Assembly: GCA_016763075.1 (NCBI GenBank)
Contig: JAESUM010000003.1
Span: 1 to 64,000 of the forward strand
Origin: Pseudomonadales bacterium
GTDB lineage: Bacteria > Pseudomonadota > Gammaproteobacteria > Pseudomonadales > JAHRWD01
DNA: 64,000 nt
Direction: 5' to 3'
In this document: positions 28,621 through 38,580 of the stretch, piece after piece
Layout of the letters: every line of letters starts with the position of its first letter
Numbering within the stretch: the first letter of the stretch is position 1
The notes under the pieces: model-generated
The model's input: only the letters and a program-made list of their open reading frames with translations
The model's database searches: none
What the model was told of the DNA's origin: nothing
Position numbers and translations under genes: made by a program

Positions 28621-29913
28621 TTAACCCTGTGCAATTTTGGGTAATTTACCGTTCACCCGCATCGCATAAGCAGCGATAGGGTTCTTCAGCCAAGTGGCTT
28701 GATCAAGCAGATCAAGGCCGCGATTCCTAGCCCAGCGCACGGGTAACGAAGGTTGCTCAAACAGTTTTTTAAAGCCCATCATCGAAGAGAACATCATTTG
28801 GTTATCACCACGACGGCGACGCCGATAGCGCTTTAAAATATCCAAATTGCCGGGTGATACTTGCGCCGCTGCGCCGCGTTGTAGCTCTTCCGCCAAAACC
28901 GCAGCATCCAAAAACCCTAAATTCACCCCCTGGCCTGCCAGCGGATGAATGGTGTGGGCGGCGTCGCCAATCAGTGCCAAACCCGGCAAAACATACTGGG
29001 ATGCGTGACGCTCAAACAGCGGGTAGTGAAACCGCGGCTCAATCTCTACAACTTCGCCTAAGCGGTATTCCAATGCTGCGCCCAGAGCGCCGGCAAAGGC
29101 TTCGTCATTTAGTGCCATCAGCTGTTGAGTTTTTTCTGCAGTCACGGACCAAACGATGGAGCTGTAATGATGGTCAAGTTCAGCCAAACCTGGTTGGCCC
29201 GAACTTGAATATCGCCTTGAAAGCGGCAAAAACGCCAAAGGCCCTGTTTCATCGAATCGCTGCCACGCGGTGAAGCCATGTTCTTTTTGTGTTTTCACCG
29301 TCGTTACGATTGCGTTGTGATGGTAGGGTTTTTCTTTTAGTTCTATATCTGCAAGATTTCTGATGGTAGATAACGCACCATCTGCGGCAATAATCAGCTT
29401 GGCTAATATGCTAACGCCACTATCTAGCGTGATGGTTCGCTGGTTGTTTTTAAAGCCAGAAAGGTTTGCAACCTTGGAGCCGTATAGCAGTTCAATTTGC
29501 GAATGCTGTTGCGCCTGTTTGGTTAGCGCGCTGACAATTAGGTTGTTTTCAACAATATGCCCCAGCACTGGCTGCTGAAGATCCGCCGCGCAAAATTCAA
29601 TTTTGCCTACGCCGTCGGCATCCCATACGTGCATATTTTGATAGGGTGATACGCGGGTTTGCTGAATTTCGGCCCATGCGCCAACACCATTTAAAATACT
29701 ACGCGAGGCCTCGGTTAATGCACTGACGCGTTTATCAAATTGCTGTGCTTGCCAAGTTGGCGGCTGTGGTTGGGATTCGATCACGGCAATGTTTAATGAC
29801 TCACCACCCGTGCCTTCAACACAGGCTAGCGCGCAGGTGAGGCCCACCATGCCTGCTCCCACGATAATAATATCGTAGATTCTTTGGTCTAATTCATCGG
29901 TTGTATGCGTCAC
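28621..29913 (-). CDS. ubiI: FAD-dependent ubiquinone-biosynthesis hydroxylase, UbiI/VisC type
   Basis: This flavin monooxygenase of the UbiH/UbiF/VisC family is about 430 residues. The FAD-binding motif IIIVGAGMVGLTCALA is near the N-terminus, followed by the GD motif (ALIGDAAHTIHPLAGQGVNL). The HTIHPLAGQGVNLGFLDAA form is closest to E. coli UbiI (VisC), which hydroxylates the C5 position of the ring. I choose the GTG at 29913 because an AGG site precedes it and the FAD motif then starts at the usual distance; an ATG at 29955 would overlap ubiH by 29 nt. The pepP-ubiH-ubiI order matches Pseudomonas. Confidence 0.9.
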   Translation of the reverse strand: MTHTTDELDQRIYDIIIVGAGMVGLTCALACVEGTGGESLNIAVIESQPQPPTWQAQQFDKRVSALTEASRSILNGVGAWAEIQQTRVSPYQNMHVWDADGVGKIEFCAADLQQPVLGHIVENNLIVSALTKQAQQHSQIELLYGSKVANLSGFKNNQRTITLDSGVSILAKLIIAADGALSTIRNLADIELKEKPYHHNAIVTTVKTQKEHGFTAWQRFDETGPLAFLPLSRRYSSSGQPGLAELDHHYSSIVWSVTAEKTQQLMALNDEAFAGALGAALEYRLGEVVEIEPRFHYPLFERHASQYVLPGLALIGDAAHTIHPLAGQGVNLGFLDAAVLAEELQRGAAAQVSPGNLDILKRYRRRRRGDNQMMFSSMMGFKKLFEQPSLPVRWARNRGLDLLDQATWLKNPIAAYAMRVNGKLPKIAQG

Positions 29914-29926
29914 GATCCAATACCTG

Positions 29927-31185
29927 TTAAAACCTGGGTAAGCGGCCAGCCACACCGCTGGCCTGGCGGTTAAACCAACCCTTGGCCGGCGGTAAACTTT
30001 CCATAGCGGCTAAACCAAGGCCCCGTACTGCACTCACCACGGGATTTGCGTGGGAAAATAGCTCCACTAATACTTGGCTAGTGACGATGGTTTTATCTTG
30101 GTCCCAGCGTTGTTGCGCTGCATAGTGATTAAGCACTGCTATTGAGCCAATGGCTTGCTTGGCTACGTGCGCGTTTGAGAGTACCTCTATTAACCCGCCA
30201 ATATCGCGCACCGACAAATTAAACCCTTGGCCCGCAACCGGGTGTAATGTATGAGCGGCATTGCCCAGCAGCACCACATTTGAGCGCACTTGCTCACGCG
30301 CTTGTACACGAATGAACGGGTAGCTGTGACGGGCACCAATCTTGGTGAAATTCCCTGCGCGGTAGCCAAAGCTACTTTGTAGCTCGGCTAAAAACGCCGC
30401 ATCATCCAACGCTAGTATTCGTTCCGCCTGGTCTTGTTCTAACGTCCAAATAAGTGCACTGCGCTGGCCATCAAGTGGTAGCAGTGCCATGGGGCCGCGC
30501 TGGGTGAAACGCTCGTAGGCTTTGTTTTGGTGGGGTTGGTCGCTGCTTATATTGGCGATAATCCCCAGTTGTTCGTAATCATGGGTGTCTCGGGCAATGC
30601 CCAATTGAGAAATCAAATCAGAGCGGCCGCCATCGGCAATGACGACCAAATTAGCGCTAATTTTAATCGCTTCATCAGACTGATCACAGTGAAGTAACGC
30701 GCCGTTTTTAACCATCTCAAGGCGTTCAACTTTGGCTGGACAGCGCCAATCTACCTTGGGGTAATCGGCCATTTGCGCCAGCAGCGCATTGCCTAAATGC
30801 CGGTTTTCTATCATGTATCCCAGCGCATCGACCCGTTGGTCGCGGTAGTTCAACCGTACGGTGCCAAAATGCCCACGATCCGACACGTGAATATCATGAA
30901 TGGGCGTTATTTGCGGTTCAAGTTTTGACCACATACCAATGTGCTGGTAGTAATTTTACTGCTCATCGATAGCGCTGTGGAGCGTGCGTCATAACTAGGT
31001 TGAGCTGTTGCTGCTGTGGTTGCACCTGCCGGAATCGCAAAGGCTTCAAGCACAGTAATACTAAGGCCCGGCATGCTTTGAGCTAAACCCAATGCTAGGC
31101 TCGCACCCACCATTCCACCGCCAATAATGGCGATATCATAATGTGCCTGTGCGGCAGTAGCGCTATTTGGCGAATCGATACTCAA
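29927..31185 (-). pseudogene. ubiH: 2-octaprenyl-6-methoxyphenol hydroxylase UbiH, split by a one-base frameshift
   Basis: UbiH is an FAD hydroxylase of ubiquinone synthesis. The frame from 31185 gives the FAD-binding start (IAIIGGGMVGASLALGL) and PSYDARSTALSMSSKI, then leaves the family pattern and stops at 30907. The rest (GMWSKLEPQITPIHDIHVSDRG through GNAAHTLHPVAGQGFNL) continues in another frame to 29927. One extra T at the AAAATT tract near 30951-30957 would restore SKIYYQHIGMWSKL and a normal protein of about 419 residues. Everything else looks intact, so this is either a sequencing error or a very recent mutation. It starts 4 bp after pepP. Confidence 0.85.
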
Positions 31186-31189
31186 TGGA

Positions 31190-32515
31190 TCAGCCAGCCA
31201 TCAGTTGTTCAATTTGTTGAATGGTTTTCGGCACGCCGTCACTCATTACGTCGCAGCCAGTGCGCGTTACGATCACATCGTCTTCGATACGAATACCAAT
31301 ACCGCGCCACTTTTCATCGACATCGGTATTATGCGGGCTGACGTAAATGCCCGGTTCAACCGTCAGCACCATGCCGGGTTCAAGCACGCGCCATTCACCG
31401 CCAATTTTGTAGTCGCCAACGTCGTGTACATCCATGCCGAGCCAGTGCCCCGCTTTATGCATGTAGAAATCTCGGTAGCCTTCTTGTTCTATCAGTTGTT
31501 CCAAATCGCCTTCAAGTAATCCCAGTTTCAGCAGTCCTTCGGTAATTACCCGAACGGTGGCTTCGTGGGGTTGGTTCCAATGGCTGCCGGGAACAATGAC
31601 GTCAAACGCTGCTTGCTGGGCATCTAATACAATCTCATACAGCGCGGCTTGCGCTTCGCTGAAGCGGCCGTTTATTGGGAAAGTCCGGGTGATATCGGCG
31701 GCGTAACCATCAAGTTCACAGCCAGCATCAATCAAGACCAAATCGCCGTTTAACAGCTCTGCGTTGTTTTCGATGTAGTGTAAAATACAGCCGTTTGCAC
31801 CACCGCCAACGATCGATGAATAAGCCGGTGCCCGTGCGCCGTTTCTCACAAACTCATGCAAAAGCTCTGCTTCAAGTTCGTATTCCATCATGCCGGGCTT
31901 ACAAATTTGCATGGCACGAACATGCGCCTGGGCAGAAATTTTCCCGGCTTGTTTCATGGTGCTTTGTTCTTCTTTGCTTTTGAGCAGGCGCAATTCATGT
32001 AAAACATGATCAACCGTCACGAATTCGTGCGGGGGGTATATGCCACTGCGGGCTTTGCTGCGGATCTGTTTGATCCATTCCATCAGTTGGAGGTCGAAGT
32101 TTTGATTGCAGCCCATGGCGTAAAAGACTTTGGCGCGCCCTTCAAGTAGGCCTGGCAAAATGTCGTCGACATCATCAATTGGAAAGGCATCATCGGCGCC
32201 GTATGTTTTGCACGCGCCTTCGGGGCCAGCTCGATACCCCGTCCACAATTCCATGCTTGGGTCACGGTCCTGGCAAAACAAAACCATTTCGCCGTGTTCA
32301 CGGCCAGGCATTAACACCAGCACTGAATGGGGTTCGAGAAACCCTGTTAGGTACAGCAGATCGCTGTTTTGCCGGTAGGCATATTCGGTGCCGCCATTAC
32401 GCATAGCGGGCTCTGCCGCGGGTAAAATAGCGATGCTGTTTTCACCCATCAACTCCATTAATTTACGGCGTCGCTGAGCATAATCGGTAGAGATGGCTGG
32501 CACGGCTGAAGTCAT
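31190..32515 (-). CDS. pepP: Xaa-Pro aminopeptidase
   Basis: This metallopeptidase (pita-bread fold) removes N-terminal residues preceding proline. The 441 residues have the N-terminal domain and a catalytic domain with the five metal ligands in context: LIDAGCELDGYAADITRTF, HKAGHWLGMDVHD, LTVEPGIY and GIGIRIEDDVIVT. It lies 5 bp downstream of the ygfB-type gene and 4 bp upstream of ubiH, a conserved operon. Confidence 0.96.
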   Translation of the reverse strand: MTSAVPAISTDYAQRRRKLMELMGENSIAILPAAEPAMRNGGTEYAYRQNSDLLYLTGFLEPHSVLVLMPGREHGEMVLFCQDRDPSMELWTGYRAGPEGACKTYGADDAFPIDDVDDILPGLLEGRAKVFYAMGCNQNFDLQLMEWIKQIRSKARSGIYPPHEFVTVDHVLHELRLLKSKEEQSTMKQAGKISAQAHVRAMQICKPGMMEYELEAELLHEFVRNGARAPAYSSIVGGGANGCILHYIENNAELLNGDLVLIDAGCELDGYAADITRTFPINGRFSEAQAALYEIVLDAQQAAFDVIVPGSHWNQPHEATVRVITEGLLKLGLLEGDLEQLIEQEGYRDFYMHKAGHWLGMDVHDVGDYKIGGEWRVLEPGMVLTVEPGIYVSPHNTDVDEKWRGIGIRIEDDVIVTRTGCDVMSDGVPKTIQQIEQLMAG

Positions 32516-32520
32516 TTTAG

Positions 32521-33063
32521 TTATTCCATTGCTTCTAAGAAAAGATGGATCACGGTGATTTTAAGAAACTCAACAAGGTCTAAGTAGTCCGCTTCGAGGT
32601 CTTCTATATCTTCGTCATCATATTGCGAGGAGATTTGGCTGAACTCGAAAAAGTTGCTCAGAATTTCTTCGGTTTCAGTGTTCAATGGCTCACTGTCTGA
32701 TGTTGTACCTAGGCCATATCCGCTGAGAAACCCTTGGCACCAACCACCAATACATTCGGTACGCCACGAAAAAGCTTCGTCATCGCAGGGCAATAGCGGG
32801 TAAAAAATGAAATCTGGGTCTGCCAACGCGGCGCGCGCGTTGCTAAACAGTTGCCGCAAAATGCCATCGACTTCATGAAGCTCGATAGGGTCGAGATCGA
32901 GCTGCAGCCAGAGGTCGTTCAGCAATATTTCGCTGTCTAACTCGGGGCGACAGCACAGCATTCCGCTTACCAAACCATGCAGTTCTGAGGGGCTTTGCAG
33001 CACTTCGGTATGCATAAGTCTGCTTTGAAGGTCGTCAAATTCTAATATTTCAGCAATATCCAT
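32521..33063 (-). CDS. ygfB: UPF0149 family protein (YgfB-like)
   Basis: This acidic 180-residue helical protein matches the UPF0149/YgfB family in length and in the motifs SPSELHGLVSGMLCC and WCQGFLSGYGL. In Pseudomonas a member represses an amidase gene; its role here is unknown. It is the first gene of the ygfB-pepP-ubiH-ubiI operon and diverges from the zapA pair. Confidence 0.93.
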   Translation of the reverse strand: MDIAEILEFDDLQSRLMHTEVLQSPSELHGLVSGMLCCRPELDSEILLNDLWLQLDLDPIELHEVDGILRQLFSNARAALADPDFIFYPLLPCDDEAFSWRTECIGGWCQGFLSGYGLGTTSDSEPLNTETEEILSNFFEFSQISSQYDDEDIEDLEADYLDLVEFLKITVIHLFLEAME

Positions 33064-33205
33064 TGGGGTATCGTTTTAGCCTAATGTGTAGACGCGGTTT
33101 AATGTTTAAAAACCTTGTCTATATTCGAAAAACAGCATTTTAACCGCATTGACCCTTTGCAACCAGAGATCTATAGTGAGTGCCTTAATTTTGGGCGGTA
33201 AGTCG

Positions 33206-33415
33206 ATGGAAAATCTTGATATTAGTGAGCTGACAACCAAGGTCGATGCACTGATTAAACTCTGCGGCCGACTTTCGGCAGAGAACCAAGAATTTGAAGC
33301 CCGGCAAGAAAATTGGCCTATCGAGCGTGCACGCCTGATTGAGCAAAATAACCAGGCTAAACAAAAGATCGTTCAGATCATCTCAAGGTTAAAGTCTTTG
33401 GAGCAAGCAGGATGA
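33206..33415 (+). CDS. Small coiled-coil protein upstream of zapA (TIGR02449 type)
   Basis: The 69 residues form one long amphipathic helix and resemble the TIGR02449 family found beside zapA in Pseudomonas and relatives. The start at 33206 is preceded by GGGCGG; the longer frame from 33149 adds 19 residues of no evident function. The stop overlaps the zapA start by 4 nt (ATGA), so the two are translationally coupled. A cell-division role is inferred from context only. Confidence 0.8.
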   Translation: MENLDISELTTKVDALIKLCGRLSAENQEFEARQENWPIERARLIEQNNQAKQKIVQIISRLKSLEQAG

Positions 33416-33705
33416 GTAACTCGCCGATCACCCTAACGGTTAATATTCTTGACCGTGATTATCAGGTTAGCTGCCCTCCATCCGAGCAACAAGCACTGAT
33501 TCAGTCGGCCCGCTACTTAGATGAAAAAATGCGCGAAATCCGCTCTAAAGGCAGCGTGGTTGGCACCGACCGTATTGCGGTGATGGCGGCACTCAATACC
33601 AGTTATGAATTATTGGATTCAAGCGAGCGGCTCAAAGAAATTGACCAGGGCGCTGAATCGCTGCTCGATAAATTAGATAAGGCTTTGCTGAAATATCAAA
33701 ACTAG
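33412..33705 (+). CDS. zapA: Cell division protein ZapA
   Basis: ZapA bundles FtsZ filaments at the division ring. The 97-residue protein has the expected N-terminal domain (ITLTVNILDRDYQVSCPPSEQ, residues 5-25) and a C-terminal coiled coil. It is coupled by ATGA to the small coiled-coil gene before it and followed by 6S RNA and ygfA, a widely conserved order. Confidence 0.94.
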   Translation: MSNSPITLTVNILDRDYQVSCPPSEQQALIQSARYLDEKMREIRSKGSVVGTDRIAVMAALNTSYELLDSSERLKEIDQGAESLLDKLDKALLKYQN

Positions 33706-33821
33706 TACAAAGCGTGTGCCAAATTTGTTCGCTAAGCCCCATTATACCTGCGCTTATTCCTATGCAATCTGAAACAAAAACCCAATAGATAAAAACAATC
33801 TTTCGTTTACGAAAAAACGTC

Positions 33822-33852
33822 TTTACGTCAACCCAAATATCGATGCTATACT
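33822..33852 (+). promoter_or_regulatory. Probable sigma-70 promoter of 6S RNA
   Basis: TATACT at 33847-33852 with a TTTACG-like -35 at 33822-33827 (19-bp spacer; TTACGT one base on gives 18). It lies just before the predicted 6S RNA 5' end near 33857. Confidence 0.5.
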
Positions 33853-33854
33853 GA

Positions 33855-34034
33855 AATTGTCCTGGGGTGTTGGCGAGACGGTAAAGTCCTCGAGCCGATT
33901 TCAACACCTAGGAGGTCACTAGCTGAAGACAGTGTGCACACCCGTTCTGCGGGGAGCCTAAATCTACACAGAGACCCCCACCTTGAACCTTTGGGTTCAA
34001 GGACACTACCAGCAGCCGCGCCTTGGGATACTTT
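33855..34034 (+). ncRNA. ssrS: 6S RNA
   Basis: 6S RNA binds the sigma-70 RNA polymerase holoenzyme and mimics an open promoter. Terminal arms TGTCCTGGGG (33858-33867) and CCTTGGGATA (34021-34030) pair over ten positions. The internal hairpin ACCTTGAACC...GGGTTCAAGG is the hallmark also found in E. coli 6S RNA, and CGAGCCGAT after the 5' arm also matches. Length is about 180 nt. It sits between zapA and ygfA, the classic location. Exact ends are estimated. Confidence 0.92.
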
Positions 34035-34132
34035 TTACTCTTCTTGTTTAGCCACCCTACGTCTCTTATTTTACCTGCCCTCATTTTGCCCGCCCTCAAC
34101 AATTTTATCTGCATTCATAAAACAGCCGCCAT

Positions 34133-34738
34133 TTGAATACCTCGTTACGCAATAATATCCGCCAGCAGCGTCGTGATATTCCACGCTCACAAAGCGATAT
34201 CGCTGAACAACAACTCGCGCGCATCGTACTTGAAGACCCTTGGGTTACTGAAAGTCAGCATGTTGCTTGTTTTATCAGCAATGATGGCGAGATCAATACC
34301 CGCAGTTTAATCACCCAACTTCATCAAGCCGATAAGTGCGTTTATCTTCCGGTGCTTGACCCCCGTCGCAAAAACCATCTGCTGTTCCTTTTGCACAAAC
34401 CTGATGGCTTATTAGTCACCAACCGCTTCGGCATTCCTGAACCGGATATCAATACCGGTCAGGTCATCCAAAACCAAGAACTCGACTTGGTTTTAATGCC
34501 GCTGGTAGCTTTTGATGCTTTTGGTAATCGCCTTGGAATGGGCGGTGGTTATTACGACCGCAGCTTTGCCTTTACCCGCGATAACCACCGCACAAATAAA
34601 ACCAAACCGCGCTTAGCAGGTATTGCCTATGACTTCCAGCAAGTGGAGCCGTTGCAAACTGACAAGTGGGATATACCACTACAGAAGGTTTTTACTCAAG
34701 AATTGGCTTTTGTACCGGTTGCTGAGCCTAGTTCCTAA
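34133..34738 (+). CDS. ygfA: 5-formyltetrahydrofolate cyclo-ligase
   Basis: This enzyme converts 5-formyl-THF to 5,10-methenyl-THF using ATP. The 201 residues include the signature LVLMPLVAFDAFGNRLGMGGGYYDR in parts (LMPLVAFD, RLGMGGGYYDR) and a C-terminal WDIPLQKVFT. The frame starts at TTG 34133, which has no good ribosome site; no ATG fits better. It lies about 100 bp downstream of 6S RNA, as in E. coli, where ssrS and ygfA are transcribed together. Confidence 0.9.
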   Translation: MNTSLRNNIRQQRRDIPRSQSDIAEQQLARIVLEDPWVTESQHVACFISNDGEINTRSLITQLHQADKCVYLPVLDPRRKNHLLFLLHKPDGLLVTNRFGIPEPDINTGQVIQNQELDLVLMPLVAFDAFGNRLGMGGGYYDRSFAFTRDNHRTNKTKPRLAGIAYDFQQVEPLQTDKWDIPLQKVFTQELAFVPVAEPSS

Positions 34739-34964
34739 ACCTGTCTTCTAAACTTGGTCTTTTAACTTGCTCCTCCGACACAGCCGCTAAACCTATCGCT
34801 GATAACCTATAACTCCATACCTGAACCACTAAAGAGTTAAGCGCCTATTCATAGCTAGCCGCGGGTTTGTTTGCGCGTTCCAATTGAGCAAACTTAGTGG
34901 CACCATAAGCCTTTATTGACTCACTTCATCCATATCAACTAAGTCTTAGGTATCTCTTTTTCTC

Positions 34965-36278
34965 ATGAATTGGCAGCAAATTTCGGGGTATGGCTCCGAC
35001 CTCATTAAACTGGATGCATCCCAGCTCACCCCCGCAAAAGGTTGGTTAGTCAAAACCATTCAGTGCGCCTACGCCGTGGCTCGTGACCTGCTCAGTGGCC
35101 AAATTCAGCTACATGCCATGAGCTTGGTGTACACCGCTTTACTGTCTATTGTGCCGCTGTTAGCGCTCAGCGTATCGGTACTCAAATCCTTTGGGGTGCA
35201 CAATCAACTTGAGCCGGTTCTGCTAAATTTCCTTAAACCCATGGGGCCTAAAGGCCTTGAGTTAAGCTCTCAAATTATCAGCTTTGTTGAAAACATGAAT
35301 GTCGCGGTGCTCGGCAGTGTTGGCATTGCGCTGCTGTTTTATACCGCCATCTCTTTAATTCAAAAAGTCGAAGGCTCCTTTAACTACATTTGGCGCGTCA
35401 AACACCGCCGTACGCTGGCCCAGCAACTCAGCCACTATCTCAGCGTTTTGATGGTGGGCCCAGTACTGCTGGCAAGTTTGGTTGGGGTTGTCGCATCGAC
35501 GATGAACACCCAATGGGTTCAATACCTACTGTCCTTCGATACCGCAGGCATACTGAGCGAGTTCAGCACCCGCGTGCTGCCTTTATTGGCAGTAACGGCA
35601 TTGATTACCTCGGTTTACATGTTCATACCTAACACCAAAGTGCGGCTGTACGCGGCATTACCCGGTGCGCTTTTTGCTGCGGTTAGCTGGAAAGCCGGGG
35701 GAGCGGTTTTTTCATCTTTTGTGGTGAGCTCAACTCAATACGACGCCATTTATTCTGGCTTCGCGATCGCGATGATGCTGATGATCTGGCTGTTTTTGAG
35801 CTGGTTAATTTTACTGGTGGGGGCCAACCTGAGTTTTTATTGGCAGAACCCAACATCCATTCACATTGCCCGAGACAACAAAACACCCGCAGCCGGTTCG
35901 CGGCGGCAACTGGGTTTGAACATTATGGTTAATGTGGCTCAGCATTTTCATGACGCCAGCACTGACTGCACGCTAGAAACATTAGCCCATCAAATGGTGG
36001 TACCTGCCAGCGATGTGGCTTCATTAATTGAGATTTTCGAACAGCACAAACTGTTGATTAGCGCCAATACTGGGCAACAACATTATGTACCGGGGCGAGA
36101 TATCGATGCGATTTCTATTGCCGCAATCATTCAGGCTGTGGAGGGTGACGCCGCCGCTCAAGCAGAGCCATCAAGCGTTGATGTGCTTCTCGCAACATTA
36201 GAGCAGCAGCGCAACGACACCCTAAACGGCCAAAGCCTGCGAACGCTTATCAAAGCGTCTGAACCAGCGCCCCTTTAA
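34965..36278 (+). CDS. YihY/UPF0761 family inner-membrane protein
   Basis: This 437-residue protein has about six membrane helices between residues 40 and 295 and a soluble C-terminal tail. It matches the YihY family, once called ribonuclease BN by error, with typical LHAMSLVYTALLSIVPLLAL and GSFNYIWRVK. The C-terminal winged-helix-like tail (about 310-437) is found in many members. Its function is unknown. The 226-bp gap after ygfA suggests its own promoter. Confidence 0.88.
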   Translation: MNWQQISGYGSDLIKLDASQLTPAKGWLVKTIQCAYAVARDLLSGQIQLHAMSLVYTALLSIVPLLALSVSVLKSFGVHNQLEPVLLNFLKPMGPKGLELSSQIISFVENMNVAVLGSVGIALLFYTAISLIQKVEGSFNYIWRVKHRRTLAQQLSHYLSVLMVGPVLLASLVGVVASTMNTQWVQYLLSFDTAGILSEFSTRVLPLLAVTALITSVYMFIPNTKVRLYAALPGALFAAVSWKAGGAVFSSFVVSSTQYDAIYSGFAIAMMLMIWLFLSWLILLVGANLSFYWQNPTSIHIARDNKTPAAGSRRQLGLNIMVNVAQHFHDASTDCTLETLAHQMVVPASDVASLIEIFEQHKLLISANTGQQHYVPGRDIDAISIAAIIQAVEGDAAAQAEPSSVDVLLATLEQQRNDTLNGQSLRTLIKASEPAPL

Positions 36279-36335
36279 CGCAGGCCTTACTGGCTGGGCC
36301 ACACAAACCCTCGCATGGTTTTAACGGTGTAGCAT

Positions 36336-37124
36336 CTAAACGATATCGACAGAGCCGCCGTCAATGCGTACATTTTGGCCATTAATAAACCCAGCCCGAT
36401 CACTGGCTAAAAATAACACCAAGTCTGCCACGTCTTCGCGGGTGGCAATTCTGGCCGATGGATTTGGGAACGACTCTTTCACAATGGCCGCCTCAATAGA
36501 GGCCCAATCATCGCCCCAACCTTTTGCTTTAGCTTTTTTCCTGAAACTGGCTTCTATTTCTGGCGTGCGAATCAAACCCGGCGACACCGTATTCACAGTA
36601 ATACCGGTTCCGGCCAGCTCCTTTGCAAGGCTTGCGGTCATATTGGCCAGCGCGCCTTTTGAAGCGTAATAGTGCGGCATTTTAGAGTTTGGGCGAATAG
36701 ACCCTATGGTTCCAAGCTGAATGACCCGGCCACAACCCAAGGTCTTCATTTGCGGAACAACATGCTGAATCATGCGCGCGGCAGAGAGCACATTGATTTG
36801 ATAAATATCGACCCATTGATCGCTTGATGTTGTCCACCACAACCCAGCATCCGCTTGACCAAAATTATTGATCAAAATATCAATCACACCAAAGGCATTA
36901 ATCGCTTGTTGGTATACCTGCTTCGCGCCTTCATCTGTGGCTAAATCGCCCCACACTCTTTGGGCTTCAAAATGCTCATCGCCAGCTTGTTCAAATGAGT
37001 CTTGATCCGGGCCTTGAATAATGACTCGAGCCCCCTCTGCTGCAAATTGTTTGGCCATCACAGCGCCGGTGCCACGGTGACTACCGGTAATAAGCACGAC
37101 TTTATTTTGTAGTTTTAAGTCCAT
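36336..37124 (-). CDS. Short-chain dehydrogenase/reductase (SDR)
   Basis: This 262-residue NAD(P)-dependent oxidoreductase of the classical SDR family has TGSHRGTG as the cofactor site, NNFGQA in place of NNAG, and the active-site pattern with Tyr and Lys in HYYASKGALA. The C-terminal FINGQNVRIDGG is typical. The substrate cannot be told. It stands alone between convergent and divergent neighbours, so context gives no help. Confidence 0.88.
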   Translation of the reverse strand: MDLKLQNKVVLITGSHRGTGAVMAKQFAAEGARVIIQGPDQDSFEQAGDEHFEAQRVWGDLATDEGAKQVYQQAINAFGVIDILINNFGQADAGLWWTTSSDQWVDIYQINVLSAARMIQHVVPQMKTLGCGRVIQLGTIGSIRPNSKMPHYYASKGALANMTASLAKELAGTGITVNTVSPGLIRTPEIEASFRKKAKAKGWGDDWASIEAAIVKESFPNPSARIATREDVADLVLFLASDRAGFINGQNVRIDGGSVDIV

Positions 37125-37304
37125 ATTAGTCTCGCCAGTTGAGTGTCTGATATAAGCACAGACCCCTAGTTAAATTTTCGCACGGTATTGAGCAGCGCAA
37201 TATACCTCTGTCGCCAGCAAATATACGCGTTTGGCCTATACTCTATAAACACTTATCACGCAGCTAAGTGTACAAGCAATACTACACCGAGGAACCCGCA
37301 AGTA

Positions 37305-38330
37305 ATGCCCATCTCTTTTCCACACGATATTAATAAAGCAGCCGACTATTTACGCAAGGCTGTACCTATGATGGTTCAGTATAAAATACCCCCTACACCT
37401 GAAAATTACGCCCTGTGGTACAACTATGTAGCGGCTGGCAACCAAGAACTAAACCAAGAGTTAATGGCCACTGTTGAAGATCACGGTACTTGCCCGCGTT
37501 CTGACAGCCAAAAGCTGATCCGGCAATTTGTACTTGAAGACGCACTAACCACTAACCCAGAAATGTATTCTCACGTTAACTCAGTGGTTAACCAGTTTGA
37601 AGGGGTCATGCAAGACACCCAATCCGGTACTCAAGAATACAGCCAGTCACTCGAAGCCAGCATTAAAGCCTTTACCGAAGTCACCGTTGAACCCGATGAT
37701 CTTCAGCATGTAGCAGAAACCATGGCCGATAACGCAGAAGCTATCTTTGCCTTAACCCAGTCTTTTCAAGCTCACATGCGTTCGTCACAAAAAGAGATTG
37801 ATAGCCTAAAAACCGAACTCGAAAAACAATACCAGCGCGTCATGACCGACCCAATGACGAAGATTTTTAATCGACTGGCCTTTAACGAAAAAATTGACGA
37901 GCTCGTCGCCAGCCAAAGCGCATCATTTTGCTTAATCCTGTTTGATTTGGATCACTTCAAAAAATTCAACGATACCTTTGGACACACCTTAGGCGACTCG
38001 ATTTTACAAGGTGTGGCGCAAACCACTCAGCGTACAATTAGCCCGATCAAAAACGCTCATTTTTCCCGTTATGGCGGCGAAGAATTCGCACTGCTGTTAC
38101 CCGACTGCAAGGTCCAGCACGCCACCACCGCCGCCGAAACCATTCGCGGCAAGCTCGAAAAACTCGGTATTAGGAACAAATCCGGTACTGAAACGATCGA
38201 TAACATCACTGCGTCTTTTGGGGTTGCTCAGCACAAAGCCGGCGAGCTCACGTCAGACCTGGTTGATCGAGCCGACGATGCACTGTATTTGGCTAAAGCC
38301 AATGGCCGAAACCAAGTTCATACCGCCTAA
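37305..38330 (+). CDS. Diguanylate cyclase with N-terminal helical region
   Basis: The 341-residue protein has a C-terminal GGDEF domain (about 180-340) with SRYGGEEFALLLP and MTDPMTKIFNRLAFNEK. No RxxD inhibitory site is seen five residues upstream (the stretch reads IKNAHFSRY), so product inhibition may be absent. The N-terminal 160 residues are helical and resemble the N-termini of soluble proteobacterial cyclases of unknown input. The ATG at 37305 follows GAGGAA; a longer frame from 37188 is not supported. Confidence 0.87.
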   Translation: MPISFPHDINKAADYLRKAVPMMVQYKIPPTPENYALWYNYVAAGNQELNQELMATVEDHGTCPRSDSQKLIRQFVLEDALTTNPEMYSHVNSVVNQFEGVMQDTQSGTQEYSQSLEASIKAFTEVTVEPDDLQHVAETMADNAEAIFALTQSFQAHMRSSQKEIDSLKTELEKQYQRVMTDPMTKIFNRLAFNEKIDELVASQSASFCLILFDLDHFKKFNDTFGHTLGDSILQGVAQTTQRTISPIKNAHFSRYGGEEFALLLPDCKVQHATTAAETIRGKLEKLGIRNKSGTETIDNITASFGVAQHKAGELTSDLVDRADDALYLAKANGRNQVHTA

Positions 38331-38423
38331 CGCGCTTTTGCACTGCTCCACTGATATCTCGTAACGCCCGCAATACATCCCCCGCTGGTTTTATCACTCA
38401 CGGCTTACGCTAACGACTAAAGC

Positions 38424-38449
38424 AAAGCCATAGGCATACTATGGCTTTT
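38424..38449. terminator. Hairpin terminator after the diguanylate cyclase
   Basis: AAAGCCATAG-GCATA-CTATGGCTTT is a perfect 10-bp stem ending in TTTT. It sits in the 250-bp gap before the glycosyltransferase operon. Confidence 0.65.
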
Positions 38450-38580
38450 GCAGGGTGAGCGACGTAAGATAACCGGCCCTGAATGGCACACACTGCGCGC
38501 CAATAGTGCAGTAACAAGCCATTACACCAGCCAACACTGACTGAGATGTATCGAGTGAGCAGAGACATACGTGAAATCTT

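Noticed and set aside
33908-34155. Short frames on both strands between zapA and ygfA
   Set aside because: They fall within or beside the 6S RNA gene and are shadows of a structured RNA.
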